DNA of 64,000 nt from Flavobacterium agri (GTDB lineage Bacteria > Bacteroidota > Bacteroidia > Flavobacteriales > Flavobacteriaceae), in assembly GCF_013401995.1 (NCBI RefSeq), contig NZ_JACBJI010000009.1, positions 1 through 64,000 of the forward strand, read 5' to 3'. Position numbers and translations under genes: made by a program. The notes beneath the pieces were generated by a model. The model worked only from the letters and a program-made list of their open reading frames with translations. It was not told the origin of the DNA and made no database searches. Below, piece by piece: positions 33,817 through 43,765 of the stretch (position 1 is the stretch's first letter; the number at the start of each line of letters is the position of its first letter).

Positions 33817-34902
33817 ATGTCTGACCAAAAAATACAGAAACTCACCATTGAAGCCATCGATTTACTCAAAGATTTGATCGGTCTGCCGTCGTTTTCGTCC
33901 GAAGAAGACAAAACAGCGGCGCGCATCGAAAACTGGTTTCGTTTGCAGCACATTCCGTTCGAGCGCGAGAACCACAACATTTGGGCGTTCAACAAACATT
34001 TCGACGGTTCAAAACCGACGCTGCTTTTGAATTCGCACCACGACACGGTTGAGCCGAACCAAGGTTACACACTCGATCCGTTCGAACCAATCGAAAAAGA
34101 CGGCAAACTTTTCGGGCTTGGCAGTAATGATGCCGGAGGTTGTCTCGTTTCACTGTTGGCAACGTTCGCGTATTTTTTCGACAAACCTGATTTACCCTAT
34201 AATCTGACGGTTGTTGCTTCCGCGGAAGAAGAAAGCAGCGGCGAAAACGGACTCAATTCGGTGTTGAGACATTTGCCTGAAATTGAAGTGGCGATTGTTG
34301 GTGAACCTACCGAAATGCAACTTGCGATTGCCGAAAAAGGACTGCTCGTTTTGGACGTTACGGTAAAAGGAACGCCGGGTCACGCGGCGCATCCGAACGA
34401 CGACAATTCAATCTACAATGCTTTGGAAGTCATCGAATGGTTCAAAAATTACCGATTCGAAAAGATTTCGGACGTTCTCGGCCCGGTGAAAATGACGGTC
34501 ACGCAAATCAATGCGGGCTCGCAACACAACGTCGTTCCGGCCGAAACGCGTTTGGTCGTCGATATCCGCGTCAATGAAAAATACTCGAATGCTCAAATTC
34601 TGGAAACGGTTCGCGCGAATATAAAAGCCGAAGTCAGACCGCGGTCGATGCATCTGAACCCGTCGAGTATTCCCGAAAACCACGAACTCGTGCAATCCGG
34701 GATTTCGTTGGGAAGAACGACTTACGGTTCACCGACGTTGAGCGACCAATCGGTTTTGAGTTGCCAATCGTTGAAACTAGGACCGGGAAGGTCGCCGCGA
34801 TCGCATTCGGCCGACGAATTCATTTACGTGGACGAAATCTGTGAAGGAATCGACTTATACATCAAAATAATCGACGGTTTTTTTAATCGTCTCAAAAAGT
34901 AA
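33817..34902 (+). CDS. argE: N-acetyl(acyl)-ornithine/citrulline deacylase, M20 family
   Basis: Removes the acyl group; with an ArgF'-type route the substrate would be N-acyl-citrulline. The 361-residue M20 metallopeptidase has metal ligands in LLNSHHDTV, LGSNDAGGCLVSLLA and SAEEESSGENG, and a dimerisation domain (about 165-270, KGTPGHAAHPNDDNS). GRSPRSHSADEF at about 325 carries the last ligand His. The start is the ATG at 33817; an ATG 4 nt upstream is out of frame and stops at once. Gap to argH is 5 nt. Confidence 0.9.
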   Translation: MSDQKIQKLTIEAIDLLKDLIGLPSFSSEEDKTAARIENWFRLQHIPFERENHNIWAFNKHFDGSKPTLLLNSHHDTVEPNQGYTLDPFEPIEKDGKLFGLGSNDAGGCLVSLLATFAYFFDKPDLPYNLTVVASAEEESSGENGLNSVLRHLPEIEVAIVGEPTEMQLAIAEKGLLVLDVTVKGTPGHAAHPNDDNSIYNALEVIEWFKNYRFEKISDVLGPVKMTVTQINAGSQHNVVPAETRLVVDIRVNEKYSNAQILETVRANIKAEVRPRSMHLNPSSIPENHELVQSGISLGRTTYGSPTLSDQSVLSCQSLKLGPGRSPRSHSADEFIYVDEICEGIDLYIKIIDGFFNRLKK

Positions 34903-34907
34903 CGACT

Positions 34908-36188
34908 ATGAAATTGTGGGAAAAAGGAATCGGGACAGATGAAAAGATTAGCGCGTTTACGGTAGGAAATGATCGTGAACTAGATTTACATCTGGCGAAA
35001 TACGACGCAATCGGTTCGATGGCACACGCAAAAATGCTCGCAAAAATCGGGTTGGTTTCTCAAAAGGAAGCGGATGATTTGGTAAAAGCACTCGAAGAAA
35101 TTTTGTCCGACATCGAAAACGGAAACTTTGCGATAGAAGCCTATTTTGAAGACGTACATTCCAAAATCGAATTCCTGCTGATTGAAAAATTGGGTGAAAC
35201 CGGCAAGAAAATCCACACGGCGCGTTCGCGTAACGATCAGGTTTTGACCGACGTGCATTTGTACCTGAAAGCCGAGATTTCCGAAATTAAAAAACTTGTA
35301 AAATCACTTTTCGATTTGCTTTTGGATAGGAGCGAGGCCACGAAGAACATCTTGCTTCCGGGTTATACGCATTTGCAAATCGCGATGCCGAGTTCGTTCG
35401 GGATGTGGTTTGCCGCGTATGCCGAGACTTTGGTGGACGACATGACTTTGCTGAACGCCGCGTTTAAAGTCGTCGACCAGAATCCGTTGGGTTCGGCCGC
35501 AGGTTATGGCAGTTCGTTTGCGATCGAGCGCACGTTCACCACGAACGAATTGGGTTTTGCCGATTTGAAATACAATCCGATCGCAGCCCAAATGAGTCGT
35601 GGGAAGTCCGAGAAAATGACGGCTTTCGCGCTTTCGTCCGTAGCGGCCACATTGTCTAAACTGTCGATGGACGTTTGCCTGTATCTGAGCCAGAACTTCA
35701 ATTTTGTGAGTTTGCCGACAAGCCTTACGACGGGTTCGAGCATCATGCCGCACAAGAAAAATCCCGATGTTTTCGAGTTGATCCGAGGTAAATCAAACAA
35801 AATACAAGCGCTTCCGTACGAAATCACGTTGCTCACGAACAATTTGCCAAGCGGTTATCACAGGGATTTCCAATTGCTTAAAGAAGGAATTTTCCCGGCG
35901 ATCGAAACACTGAAGTCGTGTTTGGAAATGACGGTTTTCGGAATCGAAAATTTGGTAGTGAATCAAGATATTCTGTCCGACAAAAAATACGATTATCTGT
36001 TTACTGTTGATGCTTTGAACGAATTGGTTTCAAGCGGAATTCCTTTCCGGACGGCGTATCGGCAAGTCGCATCAGACATTGAAAACGGAAAGTTCGTGTC
36101 GCCAAAAGCTACGAAACACACACATGAAGGCAGCATCAACAATTTGTGTTTGGATAAGATCGCGGCTAAGATGGAATCCGGAATCTGA
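34908..36188 (+). CDS. argH: Argininosuccinate lyase
   Basis: Splits argininosuccinate into arginine and fumarate, the last step of the operon. 426 residues, slightly short for the family. The fumarase/aspartase signature GSSIMPHKKNPD lies at about 275-286, with TARSRNDQV, PGYTHLQIAMPSSFG and NPLGSAAGYG in the substrate loops. It is the last arg gene and converges on rodA with 17 nt between them; no clear terminator is seen in that gap. Confidence 0.96.
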   Translation: MKLWEKGIGTDEKISAFTVGNDRELDLHLAKYDAIGSMAHAKMLAKIGLVSQKEADDLVKALEEILSDIENGNFAIEAYFEDVHSKIEFLLIEKLGETGKKIHTARSRNDQVLTDVHLYLKAEISEIKKLVKSLFDLLLDRSEATKNILLPGYTHLQIAMPSSFGMWFAAYAETLVDDMTLLNAAFKVVDQNPLGSAAGYGSSFAIERTFTTNELGFADLKYNPIAAQMSRGKSEKMTAFALSSVAATLSKLSMDVCLYLSQNFNFVSLPTSLTTGSSIMPHKKNPDVFELIRGKSNKIQALPYEITLLTNNLPSGYHRDFQLLKEGIFPAIETLKSCLEMTVFGIENLVVNQDILSDKKYDYLFTVDALNELVSSGIPFRTAYRQVASDIENGKFVSPKATKHTHEGSINNLCLDKIAAKMESGI

Positions 36189-36205
36189 GAATCTGCAAAT
36201 CTTGT

Positions 36206-37459
36206 CTACCATTCATTCACCTTATTTGCATCCATCTTCAAAAAGATGAACAGCAAAATGGTAAAGCCCCAAAGTCCGGAACCTCCATACGAAAAGAACG
36301 GCAACGGAACGCCGATCGTCGGGAAAATCCCAAGTACCATGGCGATGTTCACAAAGAAGTGAATGAACAGAATTGTGGCTACGCAATAACCGTAAACGCG
36401 CGAAAATTTGGTTTTCTGTCGCTCGGCCAGATAGATGATGCGAAGAAAAAGCAGCACGAACAACGCCAAAACGACGATACACCCGACAAATCCCCATTCT
36501 TCGCCAACGGTCGTGAAAATGTAGTCGGTATGTTGTTCGGGAACGAATCCGCCTTTGGTTTGGGTGCCTTCGAGATAGCCTTTTCCGAACCAACCGCCCG
36601 AACCGATCGCGATTTTCGACTGGTTGATGTTGTATCCGATGCCTTTCAAATCGACTTCCTTACCGAGCAAAATATTGAAACGGTCGCGATGGTGTTGCTT
36701 GAATACGTTATCGAAAACGTAATGTACCGAGAACGTGAAAATGGAAACACCCACCAAAATTGCGACACTCATGATGATGTTTCGGTCTACGATACGGCTT
36801 CGATAGTAGAAGAATGCGATGACGACCGCGGCAATCACGATAATGATCCACGATGGCCAAATCAGCGAAAGCACGAACGCTACGATGGCAATAAAGCCTG
36901 TCCACAAGAACCATGCGGGCAAACCTTCGCGATACAGTACGAGAAAGAAAGCCGAATAAATCAACGCGCTTCCCGGATCGTGAGGCACGATAAGCAAAAC
37001 GGGCAGCAAAATGATACCCATGGCCTGAAGTTGTCGGTTTTGGTCCTTGAGATTGACCTGTACGTCGCTCAGATATTTTGCGAGCGCCAATGCCGTTCCT
37101 ACTTTGGCAAACTCCGCAGGCTGGAAACTGATCGGCCCGAATTGGTACCAGTTCACCTGGCCTTTTACTTCTTTTCCGAAAACGTAAAGTCCCGCAAGAA
37201 GCAGCAAGGCAATCCCGAAAAGGATGACCGAATATTTTTCGTAGAATTTTCCGTCAACCGCCAAAATTACGATGATAAGCGGAATCGACAGGAAAATGAA
37301 CATCATCTGCTTGCCGTAAATCTGCCCGAAATCGAAAGCGCCGCTATCTTCAAGCGAAAGCGAAGACGAGTAGATGTTGAGCCAGCCCAATACCACCAAG
37401 GTGACGTAAATGAATACGCTCACCCAATCGATATGGCTTCTGATGCTCTGGTTTTTCAT
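36206..37459 (-). CDS. rodA: Peptidoglycan glycosyltransferase RodA (SEDS)
   Basis: The glycan polymerase of the rod complex, in the inner membrane. The 417-residue SEDS protein has about ten helices and the motifs YQFGPISFQPAEFAK, LIVPHDPGSALIY, GKGYLEGTQTKGGFVPEQHTDYIFTTVGEEWGF and PFFSYGGSGL. It is the last gene of the mreB-mreC-mreD-mrdA-rodA run; its first base overlaps the mrdA stop. Confidence 0.95.
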   Translation of the reverse strand: MKNQSIRSHIDWVSVFIYVTLVVLGWLNIYSSSLSLEDSGAFDFGQIYGKQMMFIFLSIPLIIVILAVDGKFYEKYSVILFGIALLLLAGLYVFGKEVKGQVNWYQFGPISFQPAEFAKVGTALALAKYLSDVQVNLKDQNRQLQAMGIILLPVLLIVPHDPGSALIYSAFFLVLYREGLPAWFLWTGFIAIVAFVLSLIWPSWIIIVIAAVVIAFFYYRSRIVDRNIIMSVAILVGVSIFTFSVHYVFDNVFKQHHRDRFNILLGKEVDLKGIGYNINQSKIAIGSGGWFGKGYLEGTQTKGGFVPEQHTDYIFTTVGEEWGFVGCIVVLALFVLLFLRIIYLAERQKTKFSRVYGYCVATILFIHFFVNIAMVLGIFPTIGVPLPFFSYGGSGLWGFTILLFIFLKMDANKVNEW

Positions 37460-39393
37460 TAGTTCTCGGCTTCTTTGTCGTCTATGTCCTCAATCGTGTC
37501 CTGTTCTTTCTTGACGGCTTCGATCTCCGGTTTTTTGAGTAGCAAGCTGTCAACGGTATGCTTTCCGATGTATTTGTCGTATTCACCCTGAAGGCTGCCT
37601 TCGAGCATGCGTTTTTCAAGATCGGTACGCGTGATTTTGCGTTTGATGAACTTTTCGATCATCAATGTCGCGATCGGCCCGGCCCAACGTTTTCCCCAAT
37701 ATCCGTTCTCGACGAATACGGCGATTGCGATTTTAGGATTGTCCTTCGGTGCAAAAGCCACGAAAATCGAGTGATCCTGAAGCTTGACACGCTTGCCGTT
37801 TATTTTGGCGAAGTTTTCGGCAGTTCCTGTTTTTCCACAGATTTGAATGTCGTCGACGCCAAGTCCGAAAGCCGTTCCCACGTTATAAACGTCGGCCAAT
37901 CCCGAAATCACGGGCTCGAAATATTGAGGATCGATCGAAGTATGGTGCTTGGTGCGGTATTTCTTGTCGATCTGCTGGCCTTCGATTTTCTTGATGATGT
38001 GAGGCGTGTAATAATAACCGCGGTTCGCGACTGCGGCCATCATGTTGGCAAGCTGGATCGGTGTCGTGGTGACTTCCCCTTGTCCGATGGCGTTCGATAC
38101 GATTGTCGTCGGTTTGTAATCCCAATCGGGATAAATGCGTTTGTAGGTTTTGGATGTCGGGATTTTACCGCGTCTTCCCGTCGGCAAATCGTAACCCATG
38201 AATTCGCCGAGCCCGAAACTCTTCACATGTTTGCTCCAAATGTCAACGGCCGCCGACGTTTTGCGGTATTTGCTAAGCGTTTTCATGTAGACGCTCGCGA
38301 AATAGGTGTTGCACGAGTTGTAAATCCCGTTGTGAAGCTGTGAAATCTGCGAATCGTGGCATTTCATGAAACGTCCTCTCGCATAACTAAATCCGTGGTG
38401 GCAAACGAAAGACGTCTGTTCGTCGACCACTTTTTCCTGAAGCGCGACCAAACCCGTAATGATCTTGAAAGGCGATCCTGGCGGATATTCGGCCAAAAGC
38501 CCGCGGTCGAAAAGCGGTTTGGCGATCGAATCGTTGTAGAGTTTCGTGTAATTCCTCGAGCGCTCGCGTCCGACCAAAATCGCAGGATCGTAAGAAGGCG
38601 CGGTCACAAGTGCGAGGATTTCTCCGGTTTTGGGTTCGATCGCTACGATTCCGCCCCGTTTGTTGACCATGAGTTCTTCTCCGTATTTCTGGAGTTCGCC
38701 GTCGATAGAAAGCGTGATGTCTTCACCTTGTTTGGCGATCGTATCGAATCGGCCTTCCTTATACGAGCCGATTTCGCGGTTGTATTTGTCTTTCTGGATG
38801 TATTTTACGCCTTTGATGCCACGCAATTCCTTTTCATAGCTTTCCTCGACGCCTTGTTTTCCGATCAAATCGCCGCTATTGTAATACGGATTTTTCTCGA
38901 TGATTTTATCGTTGACCTGAGTGATGAATCCGAACACGTTCGCGCCGTAATTCACCTGATAGTCGCGCAACGAACGCTTTTGGATGTAAAATCCCTGGAA
39001 TTTGCGCACCTTTTCCTGGAATGCGGCGAATTCGCGTTTGTTCAATTGAGGTAAAAATACAGACGGAAGCCTCGGACTGTATACTTTCGCTTTCTCGATC
39101 CGCTTGATGAAATCTTCCTTGCGGATGTTGAGCAACTGACAAAACTCGAGCGTGTCGATGTTCTTCATGTCGCGCGGAATCACCATGATATCGTAAGACG
39201 GTTGGTTCGCGACGAGCAATTTGCCGAATCGGTCGTACACATAACCGCGCTCGGGATAATCGTACTGGATCTTGATCGCGTTGTTGTCCGATTTGAGCTT
39301 GAGCGATTCGTCTATGACCTGCAGATAGAACAAACGAAGCAGAAGCAAAATCGTCGCGATGAAAATCAAGGTGGGCAACAGTACTTTCCTCAT
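37459..39393 (-). CDS. mrdA: Penicillin-binding protein 2 (transpeptidase)
   Basis: Cross-links peptidoglycan during elongation as the partner of RodA. The 644 residues start at the ATG at 39393 (MRKVLLPTLIFIATILLLLRLFYLQ, a membrane anchor). The dimerisation domain (about 60-210) is followed by the transpeptidase with Ser in YPPGSPFKIITG, SCN in YNSCNTYF and KTG in CGKTGTAEN. The in-frame stretch further upstream lies inside mreD and is rejected. It overlaps mreD by 4 nt. Confidence 0.95.
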   Translation of the reverse strand: MRKVLLPTLIFIATILLLLRLFYLQVIDESLKLKSDNNAIKIQYDYPERGYVYDRFGKLLVANQPSYDIMVIPRDMKNIDTLEFCQLLNIRKEDFIKRIEKAKVYSPRLPSVFLPQLNKREFAAFQEKVRKFQGFYIQKRSLRDYQVNYGANVFGFITQVNDKIIEKNPYYNSGDLIGKQGVEESYEKELRGIKGVKYIQKDKYNREIGSYKEGRFDTIAKQGEDITLSIDGELQKYGEELMVNKRGGIVAIEPKTGEILALVTAPSYDPAILVGRERSRNYTKLYNDSIAKPLFDRGLLAEYPPGSPFKIITGLVALQEKVVDEQTSFVCHHGFSYARGRFMKCHDSQISQLHNGIYNSCNTYFASVYMKTLSKYRKTSAAVDIWSKHVKSFGLGEFMGYDLPTGRRGKIPTSKTYKRIYPDWDYKPTTIVSNAIGQGEVTTTPIQLANMMAAVANRGYYYTPHIIKKIEGQQIDKKYRTKHHTSIDPQYFEPVISGLADVYNVGTAFGLGVDDIQICGKTGTAENFAKINGKRVKLQDHSIFVAFAPKDNPKIAIAVFVENGYWGKRWAGPIATLMIEKFIKRKITRTDLEKRMLEGSLQGEYDKYIGKHTVDSLLLKKPEIEAVKKEQDTIEDIDDKEAEN

Positions 39394-39896
39394 CGTCTCG
39401 AAGGCTTGAACATGTAAATCAAAATGATGCAGATCACGATCGAGAAAATCGTGCTGCAAAGCGTGCGCAGCAACACGTCCCAAAAGAACACCAATCGGAA
39501 CACTTCAAGCAAAAACAGCGTGAAATGGTGGATGATGACCGAAATAAGGATGAACGAAAAACGCTCCGGAGTCAACACATCGTCCAATCTGACGGTTTGG
39601 TATTCATAGCTCAATCCGAACGAAAACTTGAAAATCGCCGGACGTACGAACGCCAAAACCAGACACGAAGCCGCGTGCACGCCACCCGAATTGCTGAACA
39701 TGTCCATGATAAGGCCAAGCAGGAAGCTCGTGAGCAAAAGCACGTTGCGGTTTCCATTGACCGGAAAAAGCATGATGAACAAAATGTACGGGAACGGATT
39801 GATGAACCCGAACAGGTTGAAATTGTTGAAAATGACGACCTGTGCCGCAATCAGCAGGATAAAACGCGCGATATTGATCAGGACCGTACTATTCAT
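39390..39896 (-). CDS. mreD: Rod shape-determining protein MreD
   Basis: A 168-residue inner-membrane protein with about five helices (LINIARFILLIAAQVVIFNNF, PYILFIMLF, NVLLLTSFLLGLIMDMF and others). Divergent in sequence, as MreD usually is, but its size, hydropathy and place between mreC (8-nt overlap) and mrdA (4-nt overlap) fit. It links the MreBC filament to the RodA-PBP2 synthase. Confidence 0.88.
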   Translation of the reverse strand: MNSTVLINIARFILLIAAQVVIFNNFNLFGFINPFPYILFIMLFPVNGNRNVLLLTSFLLGLIMDMFSNSGGVHAASCLVLAFVRPAIFKFSFGLSYEYQTVRLDDVLTPERFSFILISVIIHHFTLFLLEVFRLVFFWDVLLRTLCSTIFSIVICIILIYMFKPSRR

Positions 39897-40716
39897 TCGG
39901 CTTCGATTGCTGTTCCAATGTTTCGATTTCCTCTTTGTCCTTGCTCTTCACGATGTACACATAACCCAAATTGGTCATGTCGTTAAAGAGTTTGATGTCG
40001 AGCGTATAGTAGTTCGTCTCGTTGTCGGTATAAATTTTTGAAATCGTTCCGATGTTGATGTTCGCCGGGAAAATCACCGATTGCCCGCCGGTCACGATCG
40101 TGTCGCCTTTTCTCACCGAAGCGAGTCGCGGTACGTCGATAAGCTGTACATAACCCGTATTTTTTCCGTTCCAGACAAGCGATCCGAAGTGGTTCGACTT
40201 CTTGATCTTGGCGTTGATCTGCGATTTTACGTTGAGGATGGAAATCACCGTTGCGTAATTGTTCGAAACCTTGTCGACGATGCCGACGATACCTTGACTG
40301 TTCACGACACCCATATCCGACTTGACGCCTTTAAGCGAGCCCGAATTGATCGTGAGGTAATTCTCGTGGACGTTATACGAGTTGTGGATGACTTTGGAAA
40401 CGATAACGTCTACTTTTCTCACACCTCTGATCGTATCGATCACTGGCGGTTTGGCCGTGTCCTTCTCGTTGAAGATCATTCTTCTCAAATCGGCATTCTC
40501 TTTGGCAAGCGCGTCGTTTTGCGATTTGAGGTGGAAGTACTCATTCACGTTGTTCATCTGCGTGTAGATGCCGCCCGTGAGGAAATTCGCCGAAGAGATC
40601 ACTTTGCTCTTGTGGAACGAGTGCGCCTGTATCGTCAGGACCAACGAAATCCCTAAAAGCAGCAAAAACAGCAATCGATGGCTGTTCTTAAAGATAAATT
40701 GGAATATCTGCTGCAT
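39889..40716 (-). CDS. mreC: Rod shape-determining protein MreC
   Basis: A periplasmic scaffold of the elongasome. 275 residues. A single N-terminal membrane helix (HRLLFLLLLGISLVLTIQAH) is followed by a short coiled coil (EYFHLKSQNDALAKENADLRRM) and the double beta-barrel MreC core with VISNSYN-like VIHNSYNVHENYLTINSGSLKG and GMGVVNSQGIVGIVDKV-like segments. The charged C-terminal tail (KSKDKEEIETLEQQ) is usual in this family. mreB lies 97 nt upstream across a repeat. Confidence 0.92.
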   Translation of the reverse strand: MQQIFQFIFKNSHRLLFLLLLGISLVLTIQAHSFHKSKVISSANFLTGGIYTQMNNVNEYFHLKSQNDALAKENADLRRMIFNEKDTAKPPVIDTIRGVRKVDVIVSKVIHNSYNVHENYLTINSGSLKGVKSDMGVVNSQGIVGIVDKVSNNYATVISILNVKSQINAKIKKSNHFGSLVWNGKNTGYVQLIDVPRLASVRKGDTIVTGGQSVIFPANINIGTISKIYTDNETNYYTLDIKLFNDMTNLGYVYIVKSKDKEEIETLEQQSKPNE

Positions 40717-40731
40717 AAACCGTTGGTAAAA

Positions 40732-40809
40732 AAATCAAATTCCAAATTCCAAATTCCAATCGTTGTCTTAAGAAAGTTGGATTTTGGGATTTGGAATTTG
40801 GGATTTCAA
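40732..40809. repeat. Imperfect inverted repeat of (A)AATTCC units between mreB and mreC
   Basis: Three AAATTCC units (about 40737-40760) are mirrored by GGATTTGGAATTTGGG (about 40787-40803), so a long AT-rich hairpin forms in the mreB-mreC message. It resembles other AT-rich intergenic hairpins in this window (46781-46833 and 51278-51366). Confidence 0.65.
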
Positions 40810-40813
40810 TTTA

Positions 40814-41842
40814 TTATTTAATCAGGATACTTCTGAATTTCGGAATGTTCTTCAAAGCCATTCCCGTACCGCGTACAACGGCACGAAGCGGATCTTCGGC
40901 GATGTAAACCGGAAGGTCTGTCTTCAGGGAAATACGCTTGTCAAGACCTCGCAACATCGAACCGCCTCCGGCAAGGTAAATACCGGTGTTGTAGATGTCG
41001 GCAGCGAGTTCCGGCGGCGTCTGCGAAAGCGTTTCCATAACCGCGTCCTCGATACGTTGGATCGATTTGTCGAGCGCTTTTGCGATTTCGCGATACGAAA
41101 CGTCGACCTGTTTTGGTTTACCCGTCAAAAGGTCGCGTCCTTGAACCGACATTTCATCTGGCGGAGTTTCGAGGTCTTCGATAGCGGCACCGATGGTAAT
41201 CTTGATTTTTTCGGCAGTGCTTTCACCCACGAAAAGGTTGTGCTGCGTTCTCATGTAATACACGATGTCGTTCGTGAAAACGTCACCCGCGATCTTTACC
41301 GATTTGTCGCACACGATTCCGCCCAAAGCGATGACCGCGATTTCTGTCGTTCCACCGCCGATGTCGACGATCATGTTTCCTTTCGGCTGCATGATATCGA
41401 TGCCGATACCGATCGCCGCGGCCATTGGTTCGTGGATCAGGTAAACTTCTTTTCCGTTCACGCGTTCGCAGCTTTCCTTAACCGCGCGCATTTCCACTTC
41501 GGTAATGCCCGACGGGATACAGACGACCATGCGAAGAGCCGGCGTGAACATTCTTTTCTTGAGTGCGGGAATCGATTTGATGAACATCGAGATCATTTTC
41601 TCGGATGCGTCGAAATCTGCGATAACCCCATCTTTCAAAGGTCGGATGGTCTTGATGTTCTCGTGCGTTTTTCCCTGCATCATGTTCGCCTCTTTACCTA
41701 CGGCGATTATCTTCGAAGAAACCCTGTCTCTCGCGACGATTGAAGGGCTGTCGATCACGACTTTGTCGTTGTGTATGATGAGCGTATTCGCGGTTCCGAG
41801 GTCTATCGCGATGTCCTCGGTCATGAAATCAAAAAATCCCAT
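40814..41842 (-). CDS. mreB: Rod shape-determining protein MreB
   Basis: An actin-like filament protein that guides side-wall synthesis. The 342 residues include AIDLGTANTLIIH (phosphate 1), GIDIMQPKGNMIVDIGGGTTEIAVIALGG (phosphate 2) and LAGGGSMLRGLDKRI (adenosine loop). Length is normal. A TAACTTTG box (41889-41882) lies 40 nt upstream. It leads mreB-mreC-mreD-mrdA-rodA; purH lies upstream on the same strand. Confidence 0.97.
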   Translation of the reverse strand: MGFFDFMTEDIAIDLGTANTLIIHNDKVVIDSPSIVARDRVSSKIIAVGKEANMMQGKTHENIKTIRPLKDGVIADFDASEKMISMFIKSIPALKKRMFTPALRMVVCIPSGITEVEMRAVKESCERVNGKEVYLIHEPMAAAIGIGIDIMQPKGNMIVDIGGGTTEIAVIALGGIVCDKSVKIAGDVFTNDIVYYMRTQHNLFVGESTAEKIKITIGAAIEDLETPPDEMSVQGRDLLTGKPKQVDVSYREIAKALDKSIQRIEDAVMETLSQTPPELAADIYNTGIYLAGGGSMLRGLDKRISLKTDLPVYIAEDPLRAVVRGTGMALKNIPKFRSILIK

Positions 41843-42018
41843 ACCTGAAATTGAGGGGTTTTAGTTATTAGTTGTAGGCTGCAAAGTTATGTAAATATAG
41901 TGACAATGCAGCCTAGTGATTTTTTATTTTGGAATTTAAATCAACAATTTTAAACACATTGGAATCAGGGGCTTCCGTCTGTGATCCAAAATCAAAAATT
42001 TAAAATACCGATGCTTTT

Positions 42019-43545
42019 TTAGTGCTTGAAATGACGCGTTCCTGTGAACACCATCGACAGGCCGTTTTCGTTGCAGTAATTGATGCTCAATTCGTCCTTG
42101 ATCGATCCTCCGGGTTGGATGACCGAAGTGATTCCGGCGTTTTTCGCAATCTCTACGCAATCCGGGAACGGAAAGAACGCATCGCTGGCCATTACCGCGC
42201 CGTTCAAGTCAAAGTTAAATGAGTGAGCTTTCTCGATCGCTTGTCTCAAGGCGTCCACACGTGAGGTTTGGCCTGTTCCGGAAGCGATCAATTGCCCGTT
42301 CCTTGCCAGGACGATCGTGTTCGATTTGGTGTTCTTGCAGATTTTAGACGCAAAAATCAAGTCGTCGATTTCCTGTGCGGTCGGAGCCGTAGTGGTAACG
42401 GTGCGAAGGCCTTCTTTATTGTCCGTAATGTTGTTGCGATCCTGTACCAAAACGCCATTTAAAGCCGTACGCACTTGAAGCTGCGGCAATTCCACGTCGT
42501 GTTGCACGAGAATAATTCTGTTCTTTTTTTCGGAAAGGATGGCGATGGCTTCTTCGGAGTACTCGGGAGCGATCACGACTTCGCAGAAAAGCGAGTTGAT
42601 TTCGGCAGCCGTTTCCGCGTCGATTTTCCCGTTCGCGATCAAAACGCCTCCGAAAGCCGATGTCGGGTCGCCCGCCAAAGCATCGAGATACGCTTGCTTC
42701 ATCGTCGGACGCGTGGCCAAACCACAAGCATTGTTGTGTTTCAGGATCGCGAAAGTCGGATCGTTGCCTTTGAATTCAAGAATCAGGTTCACGGCGGCGT
42801 CAACATCGAGAAGGTTGTTGTATGACAATTCCTTTCCGTGTTTTTTGGTGAACATCGAATCGAAGTCGCCAAAGAAATAACCTTTTTGGTGCGGATTTTC
42901 TCCGTAGCGCAAAACCTGCCCGTTCGAATATGATTGCTTGAAATACGTGTCGTCCGTATTGAAATAATTGAAAATTGCAGAATCGTAATGAGACGAAACA
43001 TGGAACGCTTGTGTAGCGAATTTCTTTCTGTCTTCAAGCGAAGTCTCCCCGTTTTTCTCGTTTAGCAATTCCAAAAACGGAGCGTATTGCTCTACAGATG
43101 GAATGATCACCGTATCCTTGAAGTTTTTCGCCGCCGCACGGATCAACGAAATGCCTCCGATGTCGATTTTTTCGATGATATCGGCTTCCGAAGCGCCCGA
43201 AGCCACGGTTTTTTCGAACGGATACAAATCAACGATCACCAAATCAATCTGCGGGATGTTGTATTCGGTCATTTGCGAAACGTCGCCTTCGTGATCCTGA
43301 CGGTTCAGGATTCCACCGAAAATCTTCGGGTGAAGCGTTTTGACACGTCCGCCAAGGATAGACGGATACGAAGTCACGTCTTCGACCGCAACGACCGGAA
43401 TGCCCAGGTTTTTAAGGAATTCCTCGGTTCCGCCGGTAGAGTAGAAGGTCACGCCTTGTTGGTGCAGTTTCTGTACGATCGGCTCGAGTCCGTCTTTTGA
43501 AAATACCGAAACTAATGCTGATTTGATGGTCTTGTTCGTGCTCAT
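42019..43545 (-). CDS. purH: Bifunctional AICAR transformylase/IMP cyclohydrolase
   Basis: Carries out the last two steps of IMP synthesis. The 508 residues from the ATG at 43545 begin MSTNKTIKSALVSVFSKDGL. The cyclohydrolase (MGS-like) half includes GVTFYSTGGTEEFL and GGRVKTLHPKIFGGIL. The transformylase half has LRYGENPHQKGYF, the Lys-His pair in AILKHNNACGLA, and the C-terminal SDAFFPFPDCVEIAKNAGI...GGSIKD and MVFTGTRHFKH. A TACTTTTG box (43577-43570) lies 25 nt before the ATG. Confidence 0.97.
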   Translation of the reverse strand: MSTNKTIKSALVSVFSKDGLEPIVQKLHQQGVTFYSTGGTEEFLKNLGIPVVAVEDVTSYPSILGGRVKTLHPKIFGGILNRQDHEGDVSQMTEYNIPQIDLVIVDLYPFEKTVASGASEADIIEKIDIGGISLIRAAAKNFKDTVIIPSVEQYAPFLELLNEKNGETSLEDRKKFATQAFHVSSHYDSAIFNYFNTDDTYFKQSYSNGQVLRYGENPHQKGYFFGDFDSMFTKKHGKELSYNNLLDVDAAVNLILEFKGNDPTFAILKHNNACGLATRPTMKQAYLDALAGDPTSAFGGVLIANGKIDAETAAEINSLFCEVVIAPEYSEEAIAILSEKKNRIILVQHDVELPQLQVRTALNGVLVQDRNNITDNKEGLRTVTTTAPTAQEIDDLIFASKICKNTKSNTIVLARNGQLIASGTGQTSRVDALRQAIEKAHSFNFDLNGAVMASDAFFPFPDCVEIAKNAGITSVIQPGGSIKDELSINYCNENGLSMVFTGTRHFKH

Positions 43546-43765
43546 TTTTAGAAGTTGTGTATGAAGGTGCAAAAGTACTTTTTAACAATGGGATAAACCA
43601 AATTTGCTAAAGATAATTTGGCAAAATTTCCGATTCAAAACACCAATCTTTTCCAAAGTTCGAAACTCAAATGAAGAAATCGACAAGCCAACAAACAGCA
43701 ACATTTTTTAAATTAGGATTTTGACCGAAAAATCAGCAATTTTACGCTTCAATCGGAACTTCCCA

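Noticed and set aside
36359..37462. 367-codon open frame on the + strand
   Set aside because: Antisense to rodA, extremely charged, no family features; rodA is certain.
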